From NCBI RefSeq assembly GCF_001704415.2, contig NC_030819.1, forward strand, positions 37,442,575 to 37,506,574: a DNA stretch of 64,000 nt, given 5' to 3'. Made by a program: the position numbers and the translations under genes. Positions 45,660 through 56,239 of this stretch are shown piece after piece. Below the pieces are notes generated by a model, which made no database searches, was not told where the DNA came from, and saw nothing but the letters and a program-made list of their open reading frames with translations. This stretch comes from Capra hircus. Lineage: Eukaryota > Chordata > Mammalia > Artiodactyla > Bovidae. Numbering within the stretch: the first letter of the stretch is position 1; each line of letters opens with the position of its first letter.

Positions 45660-45871
45660 AGTGGAAGTGTTAGTCACTCAGTCGTGTCCAGTTCTTTGGA
45701 ACCCCAGGGACTGTAGCCCGCCAGGCTCCTCTGTCCATGGAATTTCCCAGGTAAAAATACTGGGAGTGGGTTGCCATTCCGTTCTTTAGGGGATCTTCCT
45801 GATCCAGGTACTGAACCCAGGTTTTCTGCATTGCAGGCAGATGTTTTGCTATCTGAGCCACCAAGGAAGCT
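45660..45871 (-). mobile_element. Bov-tA SINE, full length, perfect TSD
   Basis: Reverse copy: AGTCACTCAGTCGTGTCC, TCCATGGAATTTCCCAGG, GGGGATCTTCCTGATCCAGG, end GCCACCAAGGAAGCT. A perfect 13-bp TSD, CAGTTTTTGTTAA, lies at 45647-45659 and 45872-45884. Confidence 0.97.
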
Positions 45872-45926
45872 CAGTTTTTGTTAATGCCCATTTAAAGTAG
45901 AGTGTGAGATCCCTGTGCTAATGCAG

Positions 45927-46337
45927 TGAAACTGAAAGTCTCTCAGTCATGTCTGACTCTTTGTGACCCCATGGACTATACAGTCCTTGGAATTCTCCAG
46001 ACCAGAATACTGGAGTGGGTAGCCGTTCCCTTCTCAGGGATCGAACCCAGGTCTCCCTCATTGCCGTAGGATTCTTTACTAGCTGAGCCACCAGGGAAGC
46101 CCAAGAATACTGGTGTGGGTAGCCATTCCCTTCTCCAGGGGATCTTCCTAACCCAGGGATCAAACCGAGGTCTCCTTCATTGCAGGTGGATTTTTTACCA
46201 GCTGAGCCACCAGGGAATCCCAAGAGTACTAGAGTGAGTTGCCCATCCCTTTTCCAGTGGATCTTCCTGATCCAGGAATCAAACCGGGGTCTCCTGCATT
46301 ACAGGAGGATTCTTTACCAGCTGAGCTATCAGGGAGG
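45927..46337 (-). mobile_element. Bov-tA SINE trimer (three tandem head units)
   Basis: Reverse element with one 3' tail (CTCTCAGTCATGTCTGAC) and three head units: 45927-46101 ending CCACCAGGGAAGCCC, 46102-46221 ending CCACCAGGGAATCCC, and 46222-46337 ending GCTATCAGGGAGG. Each added unit opens with AAGARTACT.GTG. The units differ from one another, so they are not an immediate duplication. No clear TSD. Confidence 0.93.
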
Positions 46338-46344
46338 TGTAAGG

Positions 46345-47210
46345 AATTAGTATTTCCCTGGACCAGAGGTTGACTTGAGTCAAGATACAGAGTCTGAAGC
46401 AGGAAGAGGAAGAGAGAGGCAGTGGTTTAGGGGAGAAGTGGCCCAGTGCTGAGCAGAGCCCTGCCCACTGCTCCCCAGATTTTCCCCAGTGGCTGCTTTT
46501 CTGGCCTCTTAATGCTTTCTCCTGAGAGGTAGCCCTTCTGTCTCCAGTGGATTCTGTTGTTGGTCATCTTTTGTTTCCTGTTTTCCAGTAAGCCCTTTAC
46601 CATTTTGAATAAAGCACAGGGTGCCCTCCCCTCCCCCACCTCACAGCCCGGGTTCTGGGATGTCCAGGTCTCCCAGGGCATCCTATGTTTACCCGTCAGT
46701 TTATTCGGGTAATTCAAGATAGGTGAGGACTTAAAACATTTTAAATGTAATCTAAAAAGATCTACTGTGTAATTTTATGAAGAAAATTCATGTCTCCTCA
46801 TAAGAAAATATAGAATTTTAGGTACCTTAGACCCACCTGTGAGTGAATCAGTTTCTACCAGCAACAAGAACTCTTCCTTTCCAGGCTTCTTTCACTAGGC
46901 TTTGGTTCTGCACTTAGCCGTGGCCTAGAGGTAAGAGTTAATAAAGCAGTGCCTTTAGGAGATTAAGTTACAGACCTTAATTTAGGAACTGATTATGTTG
47001 TTTAGGAAGGAGGTAACTCTTCAAGAGAGGACCGAAGGTGCTTTTAATATTAGAATGCAAGGTTCGTTTGTTCTAGAAGCTGTAACTTACCTGGTGTTTA
47101 GCGTAAGACCTGCATAGAAAAATACACGAGAACAAATTGGAATAGTGATGCTGCGTGCCCTCGAGGCCCAAACCCGACCACAGGTCTTCCTAAATACTTA
47201 CTTTAGAAAT
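46345..47210. other. Unassigned sequence
   Basis: About 0.87 kb with no named repeat. A 96-codon minus-strand open frame at 46427-46717 shows no recognised family. Confidence 0.45.
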
Positions 47211-47221
47211 CATGAGGGACT

Positions 47222-47489
47222 TGCTGCTGTTGCTGCTAAGTTGCTTCAGTCGTGTCCAACTCTGTGCGACCCCAGAGATGGCAGCCCATCAGGCTCCCCC
47301 ATCCCTGGGATTCTCCAGGTAAGAACACTGGAGTGGGTTGCCATTTCCTTCTTCAATGCATGAACGTGAAAAGTGAAAGTGAAGTCGCTCAGTCATGTCC
47401 GACCCTCAGCGACCCCATGGACTGCAGCCCTCTAGGCTCCTCCATCCATGGGCCTTTCCAGGCAAGAGTACTGAAGTGGGGTGCCATTA
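47222..47489 (-). mobile_element. Bov-A2 SINE dimer
   Basis: Reverse: GCTGCTGTTGCTGCTAAG, CATCAGGCTCCCCCATCCC, joining GTGAAAAGTGAAAGTGAAG, GGGCCTTTCCAGGCAAGAG, end GGGGTGCCATTAG. A short A11 run follows (47497-47507). TSD not clear. Confidence 0.95.
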
Positions 47490-47604
47490 GAAGCCAAAAA
47501 AAAAAAGTTAAAAGCATATATGATCCAGCATATTCTGGCAGATTGTTCTTGGTGTAGCTAAATCTGACCTCAAGCATATTATGATCTGGAAATATGCCTG
47601 TAAT

Positions 47605-47800
47605 GGGCCTTTCCTGGTGGTCCAGTGGCTAAGACTCCGCATTCCCCATGTAGGGGGTCCTGGGTTTGATCCCTTGTCAGGGAACTAGATCCCACAGGCC
47701 GCAACTGAAAGTTCACACGCTGCGAGTAACGATCCCACATGCTGCAACTAAGACTCAGTGCAGCCAAATAGATAAGTAAATATTAAAAAAATTAAAAGTT
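47605..47800 (+). mobile_element. CHR-2-type SINE
   Basis: Forward: CCTTTCCTGGTGGTCCAGTG, GCTAAGACTCCGCATTCC, GGGTTTGATCCCTTGTCAGG, GAACTAGATCCCACAGGCC, repeated GCTGCAACTAAGA-type units, GCAGCCAAATAGATAAG and an A-rich tail. The second CHR-2-type SINE in the window. TSD weak (CCTGTA on both sides). Confidence 0.87.
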
Positions 47801-48064
47801 AAAACCACTGTTTAAAAAAGTACCTGTATTAATTTTATGATCTTAAAGATACAGTTTGTATTTAGTTAGAAACATTTAATAGGAAACCTGTTGAGTATAA
47901 TGCAGTGACTAACCACGATGAAGTTTTCTTGTCATAGAGTTGAAAAGGTCTTCTGTTTCAAGAAGAACAGATAAAAATAGCTGCGGAAAAGCAAATCTAG
48001 TGGGGTTATATAAAGAAATGTAAAAGTGCTGGTTTTATGTGGTTTACACATGTTTTCTTGAGTT

Positions 48065-48650
48065 TTTGGAGAAAGGATGCAATAAAAGATCAAAACTTGG
48101 TTCAAGTCCTAGTTCCACTCTTTATTATTGGTTGGATCTCTTTCATGTAACCGTGGACAAATTACAGTGAAAGTGAAAGTCGCTCAGTCGTGTCTGACTC
48201 TTGTGACCCCGTGGGCTGTAGTCCATGGATGGATTTCTCCAGCTCAGAATACCAGCGTGGGTAGCCTTTCCCTTCTCCAGGGGATCTTCCCAACCCAGGG
48301 ATCGAACCCAGGTCTCCTGCATTGCAGGTGGATTCTTTACCAGCTGAGCCATCAAGGAATCCCAAGAATACTGTAGTGGGTAACCTATCCCTTCTCCAGT
48401 GGATCTTCCAGACCCAGGGATCAAATCAGGGTCTCCTGCATTGCAGGTGGATTCTTTACCTACTGAGCTATGAGGGAAACCCCATGAGCTATGAGAGACA
48501 AATGATATTCCTTATTTAAGCTTCAGTTTCCTCATCTGTGAAATGCAGTTGCTAAAATTTGGTTGGTAGTGTTGTACTGAGTGTGAAATGATAACTATAT
48601 AGAACATCTGGCAAGGTGTCTGGAAATTAGTACTCAATGAATGATAACTA
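48065..48650 (+). repeat. MIR SINE split by a Bov-tA dimer
   Basis: Left part 48065-48162: GGTTCAAGTCCTAGTTCCAC, ACCGTGGACAAATT. Right part from 48497: AAGCTTCAGTTTCCTCATC, TGTGAAATGCAGTTGC, AACATCTGGCAAGGTGTCTG. The two parts join in MIR order if the SINE and one GACAAAT copy are removed. Confidence 0.75.
48163..48496 (-). mobile_element. Bov-tA SINE dimer in MIR
   Basis: Reverse: tail TGAAAGTCGCTCAGTCGTG, first head ending GCCATCAAGGAATCCC (about 48363), second head ending GAGCTATGAGGGAAACCCC (48483). TSD GACAAAT at 48156-48162 and 48497-48503. Just beyond the head, GAGCTATGAG is repeated (48465-48474 and 48486-48495), an extra 5' addition. Confidence 0.94.
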
Positions 48651-49289
48651 TTAAAAATAAAAATAATAAGCAGTAATGGCAGACTCCTTTCTTTGCATTG
48701 TACATTATTGCTGGTTATTTCTCAGGAGCACTGTAGTTGGTCATATCATGTATGACCTTTCTAAAATTGAAAAGTCTCTTTTCCTTTATTTCCTCTTGTA
48801 GTGTGAGCTTTCTGTAATGATATGATTCTCTTCCCTTCTGTCTCTCACACGCTAATTCTCTGCAGCATCTAGCAGGTGCTTTTTGAAAGTCCTGTTAAAA
48901 CATGAAGCCTAATTGAACATTTTGAATCTTGAAGCGTTTTCCACTTAAGAGCCATATTTATTTTATTATCTCTCATATTGAGACAAATTCTGGGAGTAAC
49001 TTGATTAATCTTGACAGTTTTTTGTAAACACTGCTGTTTGAAATTGGTTTATTAATATTTAAAAGTAATATTAAGACAATATTAGGAAATATACTGATTT
49101 TAAAAATAGTATTAGGAAATATATATATCTAGTTTTTTAGAAAAATATTATGGAGGTATGTCAGTAATGCTAATTAAGTTAGGGAAAATCCTTAGTCAAA
49201 CCACCACACCACAATTATTCAAGAAATATTTTTGTGTATTTTACTAATTCCTCATATGCAAGTTATTTTTACATAATATTGCTATTTCC
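48651..49289. other. Unassigned sequence
   Basis: AT-rich; ATTAGGAAATATA recurs near 49082 and 49111. No gene or named repeat recognised. Confidence 0.5.
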
Positions 49290-49830
49290 CCATCTTTCTT
49301 AAGTATAGTTTATGATGGCAGCATCATAGTCCATTACATTGTTTTACCATAGTTAAACTGGCTGCTTCCTTGGGATGAACTGGAACTGTTTTTAGGTTAT
49401 AAATGGTGCTAACAGTGAGCCTTTTATATTTGTAGGCCTCCTTCCTTCCTTCTTTCCTTCTTGTTCCCCTGCCTCCATCCCTCTCTGTCTCCCTCCCTCC
49501 TTCCCTCCCCGCCCCCTCCTCTCTCCTCTTCCCTTTTTTTTTTTTTTTCCCCCCGGGGGAATGATTAGTTCAGGAATATTATTACTGGGTCACAGGTTAT
49601 TAACTGTTTTGACTTTTGAAACATGAGTGCCTTTCAGAGGATTCTGGTAGTTTTTATTGCCAGAGGCAATGTATGGGTAAGACGATTCTACCATTTTCTA
49701 ACAATGAACATAGTAGTTATTTATTTAAAATTGGCTAATCTAACTGATGCCGAGTGTATATCACAGTTCCTTATCTCTTTACAAGGGCCACAAGTGATAC
49801 TGTTGACATGTATTTAGTTTCTGATCGCAG
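49290..49830 (-). repeat. Old L1M fragment around a pyrimidine tract
   Basis: Left part: TCATAGTCCATTACATTG, TTATAAATGGTGCTAACAG. Right part: GGAATATTATTACTGGGTC and later TGATGCCGAGTGTATATC. The order suits a reverse L1M, with the C/T tract (49437-49557) between the parts. Diverged. Confidence 0.5.
49437..49557. repeat. Polypyrimidine tract, about 120 nt
   Basis: Nearly pure C/T on the plus strand (CCTTCCTTCCTTCTTTCC ... CTCTCCTCTTCCC, then T15 and C6), ending in a short CCCCGGGGG palindrome. It interrupts the flanking L1M. Such tracts can form triplex structures; length is likely to vary. Confidence 0.92.
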
Positions 49831-52081
49831 GCAGGACATCTGGTCATGTAATTTTCTGGAATTCGTTGTACAGTTGTAATAAAGTACATCTTGTTAGGAC
49901 TCATTTAAACAAAAACTCTGTAATGCAACTTGTCGACTTTTTATATGATGAATTTGTATGCTCACAGTTAAAACTACTTATAGGAAAAGTGTTTGAAGTT
50001 AAAACGATTTTTTTTTTTAAAGGTATTTCTGGCTTCTAGATCTAATTACTGATTATTTGGCTTAATGTATTAACATATGCTTTAAACTCTGTCTGCAGCC
50101 CCAGTCACCAAATATAGGATTGGAAACCACTGTTTTGGTTTTACGGACATTTTAAAATAGCCTCAAGGAATCTTTATCTTGAGTTTTACTCTTAAGGCCA
50201 ACTACTCTATTCTTGGCTTACCCTCTTTTTGAACCTAATTTGTGGGAGGTTAGATCTTAGTATTTACTCAGGGTGCTCCTTGCCCCCTCATCCCCCCACC
50301 TCAGGCAAAACGTAGGTTGGATGAATTGAACCTAAAGGGGCAAGGAAATTTCTTTGAGATGTATAATTAGATGGGGAAAAAAGGAGGAAAGGGTGAGAAC
50401 AACAACAACAAAATTTAGAAGGAGATCAGGGAGAAAGACATGCACTTACAGAAGAGAATAGATGTGAATTTTCATCACCTTCCAATTTCTTCACCAACTC
50501 CTTTGTAAGCCTTCAGATCGGCTATCCTTTAGATGTATTGAGGAGTAGTTGATTTGTATTTTTAATCTAATTCTGTATCTCTCCGTACCCCTCCACTTTT
50601 TTTTTTTCATTTTCGATTATTTTATCTTTACGAAATGCACAGGGCGACTTTCTGGTTCCTTCTGCCCTGCTGCCAGTGCACCTTCAGCCCAGCAGCTCCC
50701 CCTCCGTGTGAATTTGCACTTCAGGGGCACCATTTCCTGTCAGAAACCCAAGGCAGGCCCCTGACATTTCTAGGTGGCTATTCACACAGGAAAGGACCTG
50801 AGAAGTTTCACAGGGCACCTGCTTGACTGTGGGAGGAGCTGATCATCATGGTGCACAAATGGGTCCCTCTGTTCCCATACCTTTTGGCCTCCCAGGAGTC
50901 TAAAATTAGAGTGGTTAGAAAATTGAAAAGCTCATGTAACCGTGTGCCAGAATATAAATTATCGAAGATTAGATTTGATGTTCACATTCACCTGGATTGA
51001 AATCAAGGTGACTGATACTGATATTTGATTCCAAATAAAGTGATTGTTTTTATGGTAGTAGAATTTGCATAGCATAAACTTTACCTTTTGGGCCATTAAA
51101 AAAAAGTTACTTACTTGACAAACTTTTCACACTATGCAAAGAACTTTTCTAAATCTAGGACATTCAAAGATGAACAGAGCCTGATTCTTCAAACAGCAGA
51201 AGTAGAGTTAAGTCCATATATTTTCACATAGCTGTATCTAACTGGAAATATGTGTCTGCATATGAAAACCATTCTGTCCCTATTTTAATGAATAGAAAAA
51301 CCTCTAAATAGCACTTCATTTTTATTTTTAATTGTGCTGAAATATATATGACAATAAAATTGACCTTTTAGACATTTAAAAGTTGATATTTCAAGGTGAT
51401 TTTTATTCACTGTGTAAGCATCGGGGGAATTATATATAGTTTTATAACAGAAGCATAATGCTAAAAAAGAATTTGATTTGCAAATCTTTCACTTTTTTTT
51501 GGAATTAAAATAACCGATTTTCTTTCCTCTTCCGCCTTTCTTCATTTTTTTGCACATATATTTTGGTAGCTGAACTATTGCCAGGTTATTTTAGACCTGT
51601 TTTTCCTGTAACGTAGAGCCTTTTTTTTCCCCCTCAAGGTCTAAAATAAAAAATACTTTTTTCATGGGATGTGTTTGCAATTGTGTGCTGTTATTTATAA
51701 TTATTTTATAATAATAAAAAATATGAAATTGATAATTGTGAATGTGTTTCATTGGGCATGAATTATGTTTATTAATAAAGTTGAGTTTTGAGTGAGGGTA
51801 CCTAAAATTCAGCTGTTTTGCTGGGTAAACATTAGCAAGTCTGTTTAAGGACGTAACCTTTGCATTCTCTAAATAATATTTTCTTTCTGTCATGAGGACT
51901 CTTGAGGAGTGATTATGGCAATAATCAAGTTAGATGCCTGATGTATCTACTTGATCTCTTCATTTAGCTGTATCTGCAGTCATTTGGTTATCTCATCAGA
52001 TCAGTCTAATGCATTTCATTTTGCTTTATTGATTGATGATATATTCTTTTTTATTTTGTATTTACCACAGTGACTATCGTA
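49831..52081. other. Unassigned sequence with small L1-like scraps
   Basis: About 2.25 kb. 51050-51110 and 51330-51395 (GCTGAAATATATATGACAAT, ATTGACCTTTTAGACATTT) resemble worn L1 3' sequence. An (AAC)n patch lies near 50398-50411. 50635-50830 is GC-richer than its surroundings. No gene recognised. Confidence 0.45.
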
Positions 52082-52292
52082 GTGAAAGTCACTGTCAGTT
52101 GCTCAGTCATGTCCGACTGTTTGCCCTCCCATGGACTGTTGCCCGCTAGGTTCTGCTCTCCAGGTAGGGATACTGGAATGGGTTGTCATTCCCTTCTCCA
52201 GGGATCTTCCCGACCCAGGAATCGAACCCAGGTCTCTTGCATTGCAGGCAGATTCTTTACCGTCTGAGTACCGTCTGAGCCACTAGGGAATG
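52082..52292 (-). mobile_element. Bov-tA SINE with small head duplication
   Basis: Reverse: TTGCTCAGTCATGTCCGAC, CCCTTCTCCAGGGATCTTCC, a preserved B-box core (AATCGAACCC) and head end. TACCGTCTGAG occurs twice in tandem (52258-52268 and 52269-52279), an 11-bp duplication inside the head. No clear TSD. Confidence 0.93.
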
Positions 52293-53624
52293 ATCTAGGA
52301 AGCTGTCATAAGTCAGAGCATAAACCTGTATAATTCTGTCAAAACGCAAAGCATAAACTTCTATGATTCTCAATTCCCCTTTGTATCTTTCATGCTCAGT
52401 GTATGTTGTTAATTATTATTATGGGCTAGATAGCCCTATGACCATGAAGCACCAGAGCCTTTGCATCTACTTATACTGTTGATTTTCTAAAACTGCAAAA
52501 AGAATGAAATGTCCCCCACGTGTAATTTACTAACGTCAGTGGCTAAATTAGTAGCACAATTAAGAACCTTCAAATCCACTTTGAAGATACACCGGAGTAG
52601 TTGAGGCATCAGATATATTTGGACACTTCATCTGAGTGGATTAACGACTCTTAGTTGGTAGTTGGGAAGGAATGCCATTTGCATAAAGGCACTTGCTTTT
52701 GCCACCTTTGAAATATTTTTTTTAAGAAGTGTGGTTTAATCTTACTCCGTTATTAAACTGCTATAAGCTTCTTTTTAAGTTATCAGAGCCAAATTGAAGG
52801 ATTTATTTCTTTGCCTGTTCTTGAAAACAGTGCTGTCAAACAGAGTAAGACAAGGCAAGCAATGGAGATACAGCCCCCTGTGTTTTCAGTTTATTTGCAT
52901 TTGTTCGTACTTCTAAGGTATTTTAAATTCCCAAAGGAGTTTGCTTGCTCTGTTATATAAATTGTTACCTAAAAGGGTCTATAAGAGATCAAAGTAAATG
53001 TCAGCCTAGTATATAGAAGAGTTTTTTTCCCCCTTCTGAGCTACATTATAAAGGGAGATTTCTTTTGCCTTATTTATATTTAGAATTTAATGTAGTTAGG
53101 AAACAGTGAGTTATTAAAGTTTGAAAAGTGTCAAGAGTCCCATATTTGAAATCTGTTGAAAGCAAAAAAATCGATTAAAAACTTTTTGATTACCTTAGAG
53201 TTTCTCCTAATTTCTCACACGTTAGAGAGGCTTTGCTTTTCTCTTCCTTAATGCAGACAAAACTTGGCTAAACCATCTCATTCTGTCCATTTCTGTTACA
53301 ATAGTATTTAAATGAAAAAGACGAACTTGTTTATATTGCTGGTTGATTTATAGGATATTTAAGGCCAAAGAAGTTAACCAAGGGACCAAACTAATTTGTG
53401 TCCATGGAATAATGATTTTTGTCAAAAAGTTTTTGTAGTTCATATATTTATTATACATTTTCCCTCTCCTTTTCTCTCTTGGTAGTAGTTCAGCGGATGG
53501 CTGTAAACATTATGGGGTCTCTTTGTGTATCATAGAGTTTTCGAGCATGACAAAATAATTAACATCCTCTTTGATTTCTTTGGTTGTTGGAAACAAAACG
53601 TCTGTGCTAACTATTGCTGTGTTT
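52293..53624. other. Unassigned sequence
   Basis: About 1.3 kb with no named repeat or gene recognised. Composition is even and AT-rich. Confidence 0.5.
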
Positions 53625-53823
53625 CTGTATGCTCAGTTGCTCAGTGATGTCCGACTTATTTGCAATCTCATGGATTTAGCTTGCCAGGCTCTTCTGTCCA
53701 TGGGATTTTTCAGGTAAGAATACTGGAGTGGATTGCCATTTCCTCCTCTAGGGGATCTTCCTGACCCAGGGATCAAAGCTGCAGCTCCTGCATTGGCAGG
53801 ATTCTTTACCACTGAGCCGTCAA
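53625..53823 (-). mobile_element. Bov-tA SINE
   Basis: Reverse: GCTCAGTTGCTCAGTGATGT, TTCTGTCCATGGGATTTTTC, GGGGATCTTCCTGACCCAGG, end ACCACTGAGCCGTCAAAC. Somewhat diverged; the last bases of the head are lost. Possible short TSD AACTAT. Confidence 0.92.
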
Positions 53824-54414
53824 ACTATCACTAGTGAGGACAATTAATATACAAGCCATTTGATTGATACCCAGGGTGCTAAATCATGGAAAGTTTATTA
53901 GTTTGCTGGGTATTAGTTAAAGAGTATGAAGTTGGAATTCAGAATATATTTTCCCTGAAATATGGTTGGGTATGTGGTTATTAGAGGTAGTTAATTCTAC
54001 AAAGCACATTTCGTCTGTAATGCTTGCCTAGTAAGAATGTGGTAGTTCCACTGTAACTCTAAATATGACAGGATATCTCTTGGGAATTGTTTGAATTCTC
54101 ATATGAATTTTCAGGGACAGTGCTGTAACTCTTGACAACAGAAATACAGATTTGAATGTTCTAAGGCATAGGCAACATGATATTTCAGAGGCTGGAATTT
54201 GGAAGTGGTTCCATTGCACCGGGGGTGTTAAACCGTTAGGGCTTGGAATCTCTTCCAGGTTATCTTTTAGGGACACTCTCGACTCTAGCTCTGTTTCACA
54301 TACTCCTTCATTTTCTTCAAGGTCCCCAGAGACTAGGTTACTCTACTACTTGTTTGTAATCAATACTTAGAATTCTGACCAGAGTTGCTATTTTCTCCCC
54401 CTTCTTATCAGCTG
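53824..54414. other. Unassigned sequence
   Basis: About 0.6 kb, no gene or named repeat recognised. Confidence 0.5.
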
Positions 54415-54640
54415 TGCAGGGTTGATTGGTGTCCCCCGAAAATTCACATTCTACTTGCAACTTCAAAATGGGACATTATTTGGAAACAGAGTTGTTGCAG
54501 GTGTAATTAACTAGGTTGAGGTCATATTGTAGTAGGGTGGGCCCTTAATTTAACCTGTGATTGGCATCCTTACTAGAGACAAGGGAATATGGGAACATGT
54601 GGCTCAAGGTGAGTCATGAGTGTTGAGTGTGGAGTAAGAA
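54415..54640 (+). repeat. MLT1-type (MaLR) LTR fragment
   Basis: Forward 5' part of an old MaLR LTR: GGTTGATTGGTGTCCCCC, AAAATTCACATTC, ATTATTTGGAAACAGAG, TTGCAGGTGTAATTAAC, GAGGTCATATTGTAGTAGGG, TGGGCCCTTAAT. The 3' half and any internal region are not visible. An old solo LTR remnant, with no coding capacity. Confidence 0.75.
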
Positions 54641-54933
54641 CCCTTCTGCCAGAGCAGCAGTTCTCAGTCTGACTGTATCCTGGAATCACCTGGCCATCTT
54701 TGAAGATCTGCTGATGCCTGAGCACGTATCCCAGAGATTTTCTGGTCATTAGTCAGGGATTCTGATGGCTCAAAGGGAATTTTATAGCTCCTAATGAATT
54801 CTGTGGTGCAGTCAAAATTGAGAAATACTAGTCTAAAGGTCTTTATATCCCAGAGAATAACCGGGATACTTATTTTAAAATTTTGGGGGTTATGATGGTG
54901 GTGATGATTTTTGGTTGCAATGGATAGATTTAG

Positions 54934-55067
54934 GGGCTTCCCTGGTAGTTTCAGATGGTAAAGAATCTGCCTGCAATTCAGGAGACCTGGATTTGATCTC
55001 TGGGTTGGGAAGAACCCTGGAAAAGGGAATGGCTTAACCACTCCACTCTTCTTGCCTCGAGAATTCC
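54934..55067 (+). mobile_element. Bov-tA SINE lacking its 3' tail
   Basis: Forward copy from GGCTTCCCTGGTAGTTTCAG to GAGAATTCC, where it stops; the usual BovB-like tail is absent. It is flanked by ATGGATAGATTTAG (54920-54933) and ATGGATGGATTTAG (55068-55081), one mismatch. BovB sequence begins six bases later. Confidence 0.9.
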
Positions 55068-55086
55068 ATGGATGGATTTAGAGTAA

Positions 55087-55411
55087 TGCAAGGAGATCCA
55101 ACCAGTCCATTCTGAAGGAGATCAACCCTGGGATTTCTTTGGAAGGAATGATGCTAAAGCTGAAACTCCAGTACTTTGGCCACCTCATGCGAAGAGTTGA
55201 CTCATTGGAAAAGACTTTGATGCTGGGAGGGATTGGGGGCAGGAGAAGAAGGGGACAACAGAGGATGAGATGGCTGGATGGCATCACTGACTTGATGAAT
55301 GTGTATCTGAGTGAACTCTGGGAGTTGGTGATGGACAGGGAGGCCTGGCGTGCTGCGATTCATGGGGTTGCAAAGAGTCGGACACGACTGAGCGACTGAA
55401 CTGAACTGAAC
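55087..55411 (+). mobile_element. BovB LINE 3' fragment
   Basis: Forward 3' end from TGCAAGGAGATCCAACCAG to the (GAACT)n tail. Well preserved: the frame at 55139-55399 is open through the C-terminus. No convincing TSD, and it almost touches the SINE to its left. Confidence 0.95.
55139..55399 (+). pseudogene. BovB ORF C-terminal codons, open but truncated
   Basis: Eighty-six codons encode the last part of the BovB RT protein (MLKLKLQYFGHLMRRVDS, MLGGIGGRRRRGQQRM, GVAKSRTRLSD). There are no frame breaks, but the endonuclease and RT domains are missing through 5' truncation. The reading frame ends within the 3' tail shared with Bov SINEs. Confidence 0.88.
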
Positions 55412-55702
55412 TACCTTAAGTAAGACAGAAACCAATTTATTACCTGACTCCAAGGTTTCCCAGACATCTTTGAGATAGGAGGTCAATGAGTCATGCGTCC
55501 CTTGGATGTGTTGGGAGAATTGTAATGGTCCCTGGTGGCTGCATCTCAGTTGGGGTATGGGTTGGTGTTTTTCTCTCTAGACTTTTCTCTCTACCATTGC
55601 TTTTCTGCTATTTGAAAACCTGTTTTGGGCCCCAGGAAGAGAGATGAGGATGAGTTGAAAAAGTATGGAAGATACTTTTATTTAGTATCTAATACTGATA
55701 TT

Positions 55703-55920
55703 GCTGCTGTTTAGTTGCTAAGTAATGTCTGACTCTTGCGACCCTATGGACTGCCCACAGGCTCCTCTGTCCGTGAGATTTCCCAGGCAGGAATACTGCA
55801 GTGCGTTGCCATTTCTTCTTCAGGGGATCTTACTGACCCAAGGGATCGAACCTGTCTCTCCCACCTGGCAGGCAGATTCTTCACCACTGAGCCACTGGGT
55901 GGATACCACTGGGAAGTCCC
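55703..55920 (-). mobile_element. Bov-tA SINE with 20-bp TSD
   Basis: Reverse: GCTGCTGTTTAGTTGCTAAG, CTCTGTCCGTGAGATTTCCC, GGGATCGAACCTGTC, end CACTGGGAAGTCCC. A 20-bp TSD with one mismatch starts TAGTATCTAATACTG at 55683-55702 and recurs at 55921-55940. The head has an extra GGGTGGATACCACT-type insertion. Confidence 0.96.
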
Positions 55921-56239
55921 TAGTATCTAGTACTGATATTTAGTCTAGCTAGGAAATGATTCTCTTTTGTGACACAGAAATGTACACATATAACGAATCA
56001 CATTCTTTTTTTTCCTGAAATTCTGTTTGCAGTGACTGTTACCATTTTAACATGTATTAGTTTCATGAGAGCACATTCCTGCTGGTCTTCATCCACCTTT
56101 TACTGCGTGGACTTGACAGGTAGGTTGTGCCTTTAGTGTTATGGACTGAGGGCTAGTTAATGCTTGTGATGCTTCCTAGTGGTTTATTTCTAGTATTTCA
56201 TTGCCATTTCTTGCACAGTGATGGTATATTTGAAATATC

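Noticed and set aside
45927..46337. Evenly repeated units resembling a CRISPR array
   Set aside because: Units are tandem SINE heads of about 120 bp with no unique spacers, in a mammalian genome.
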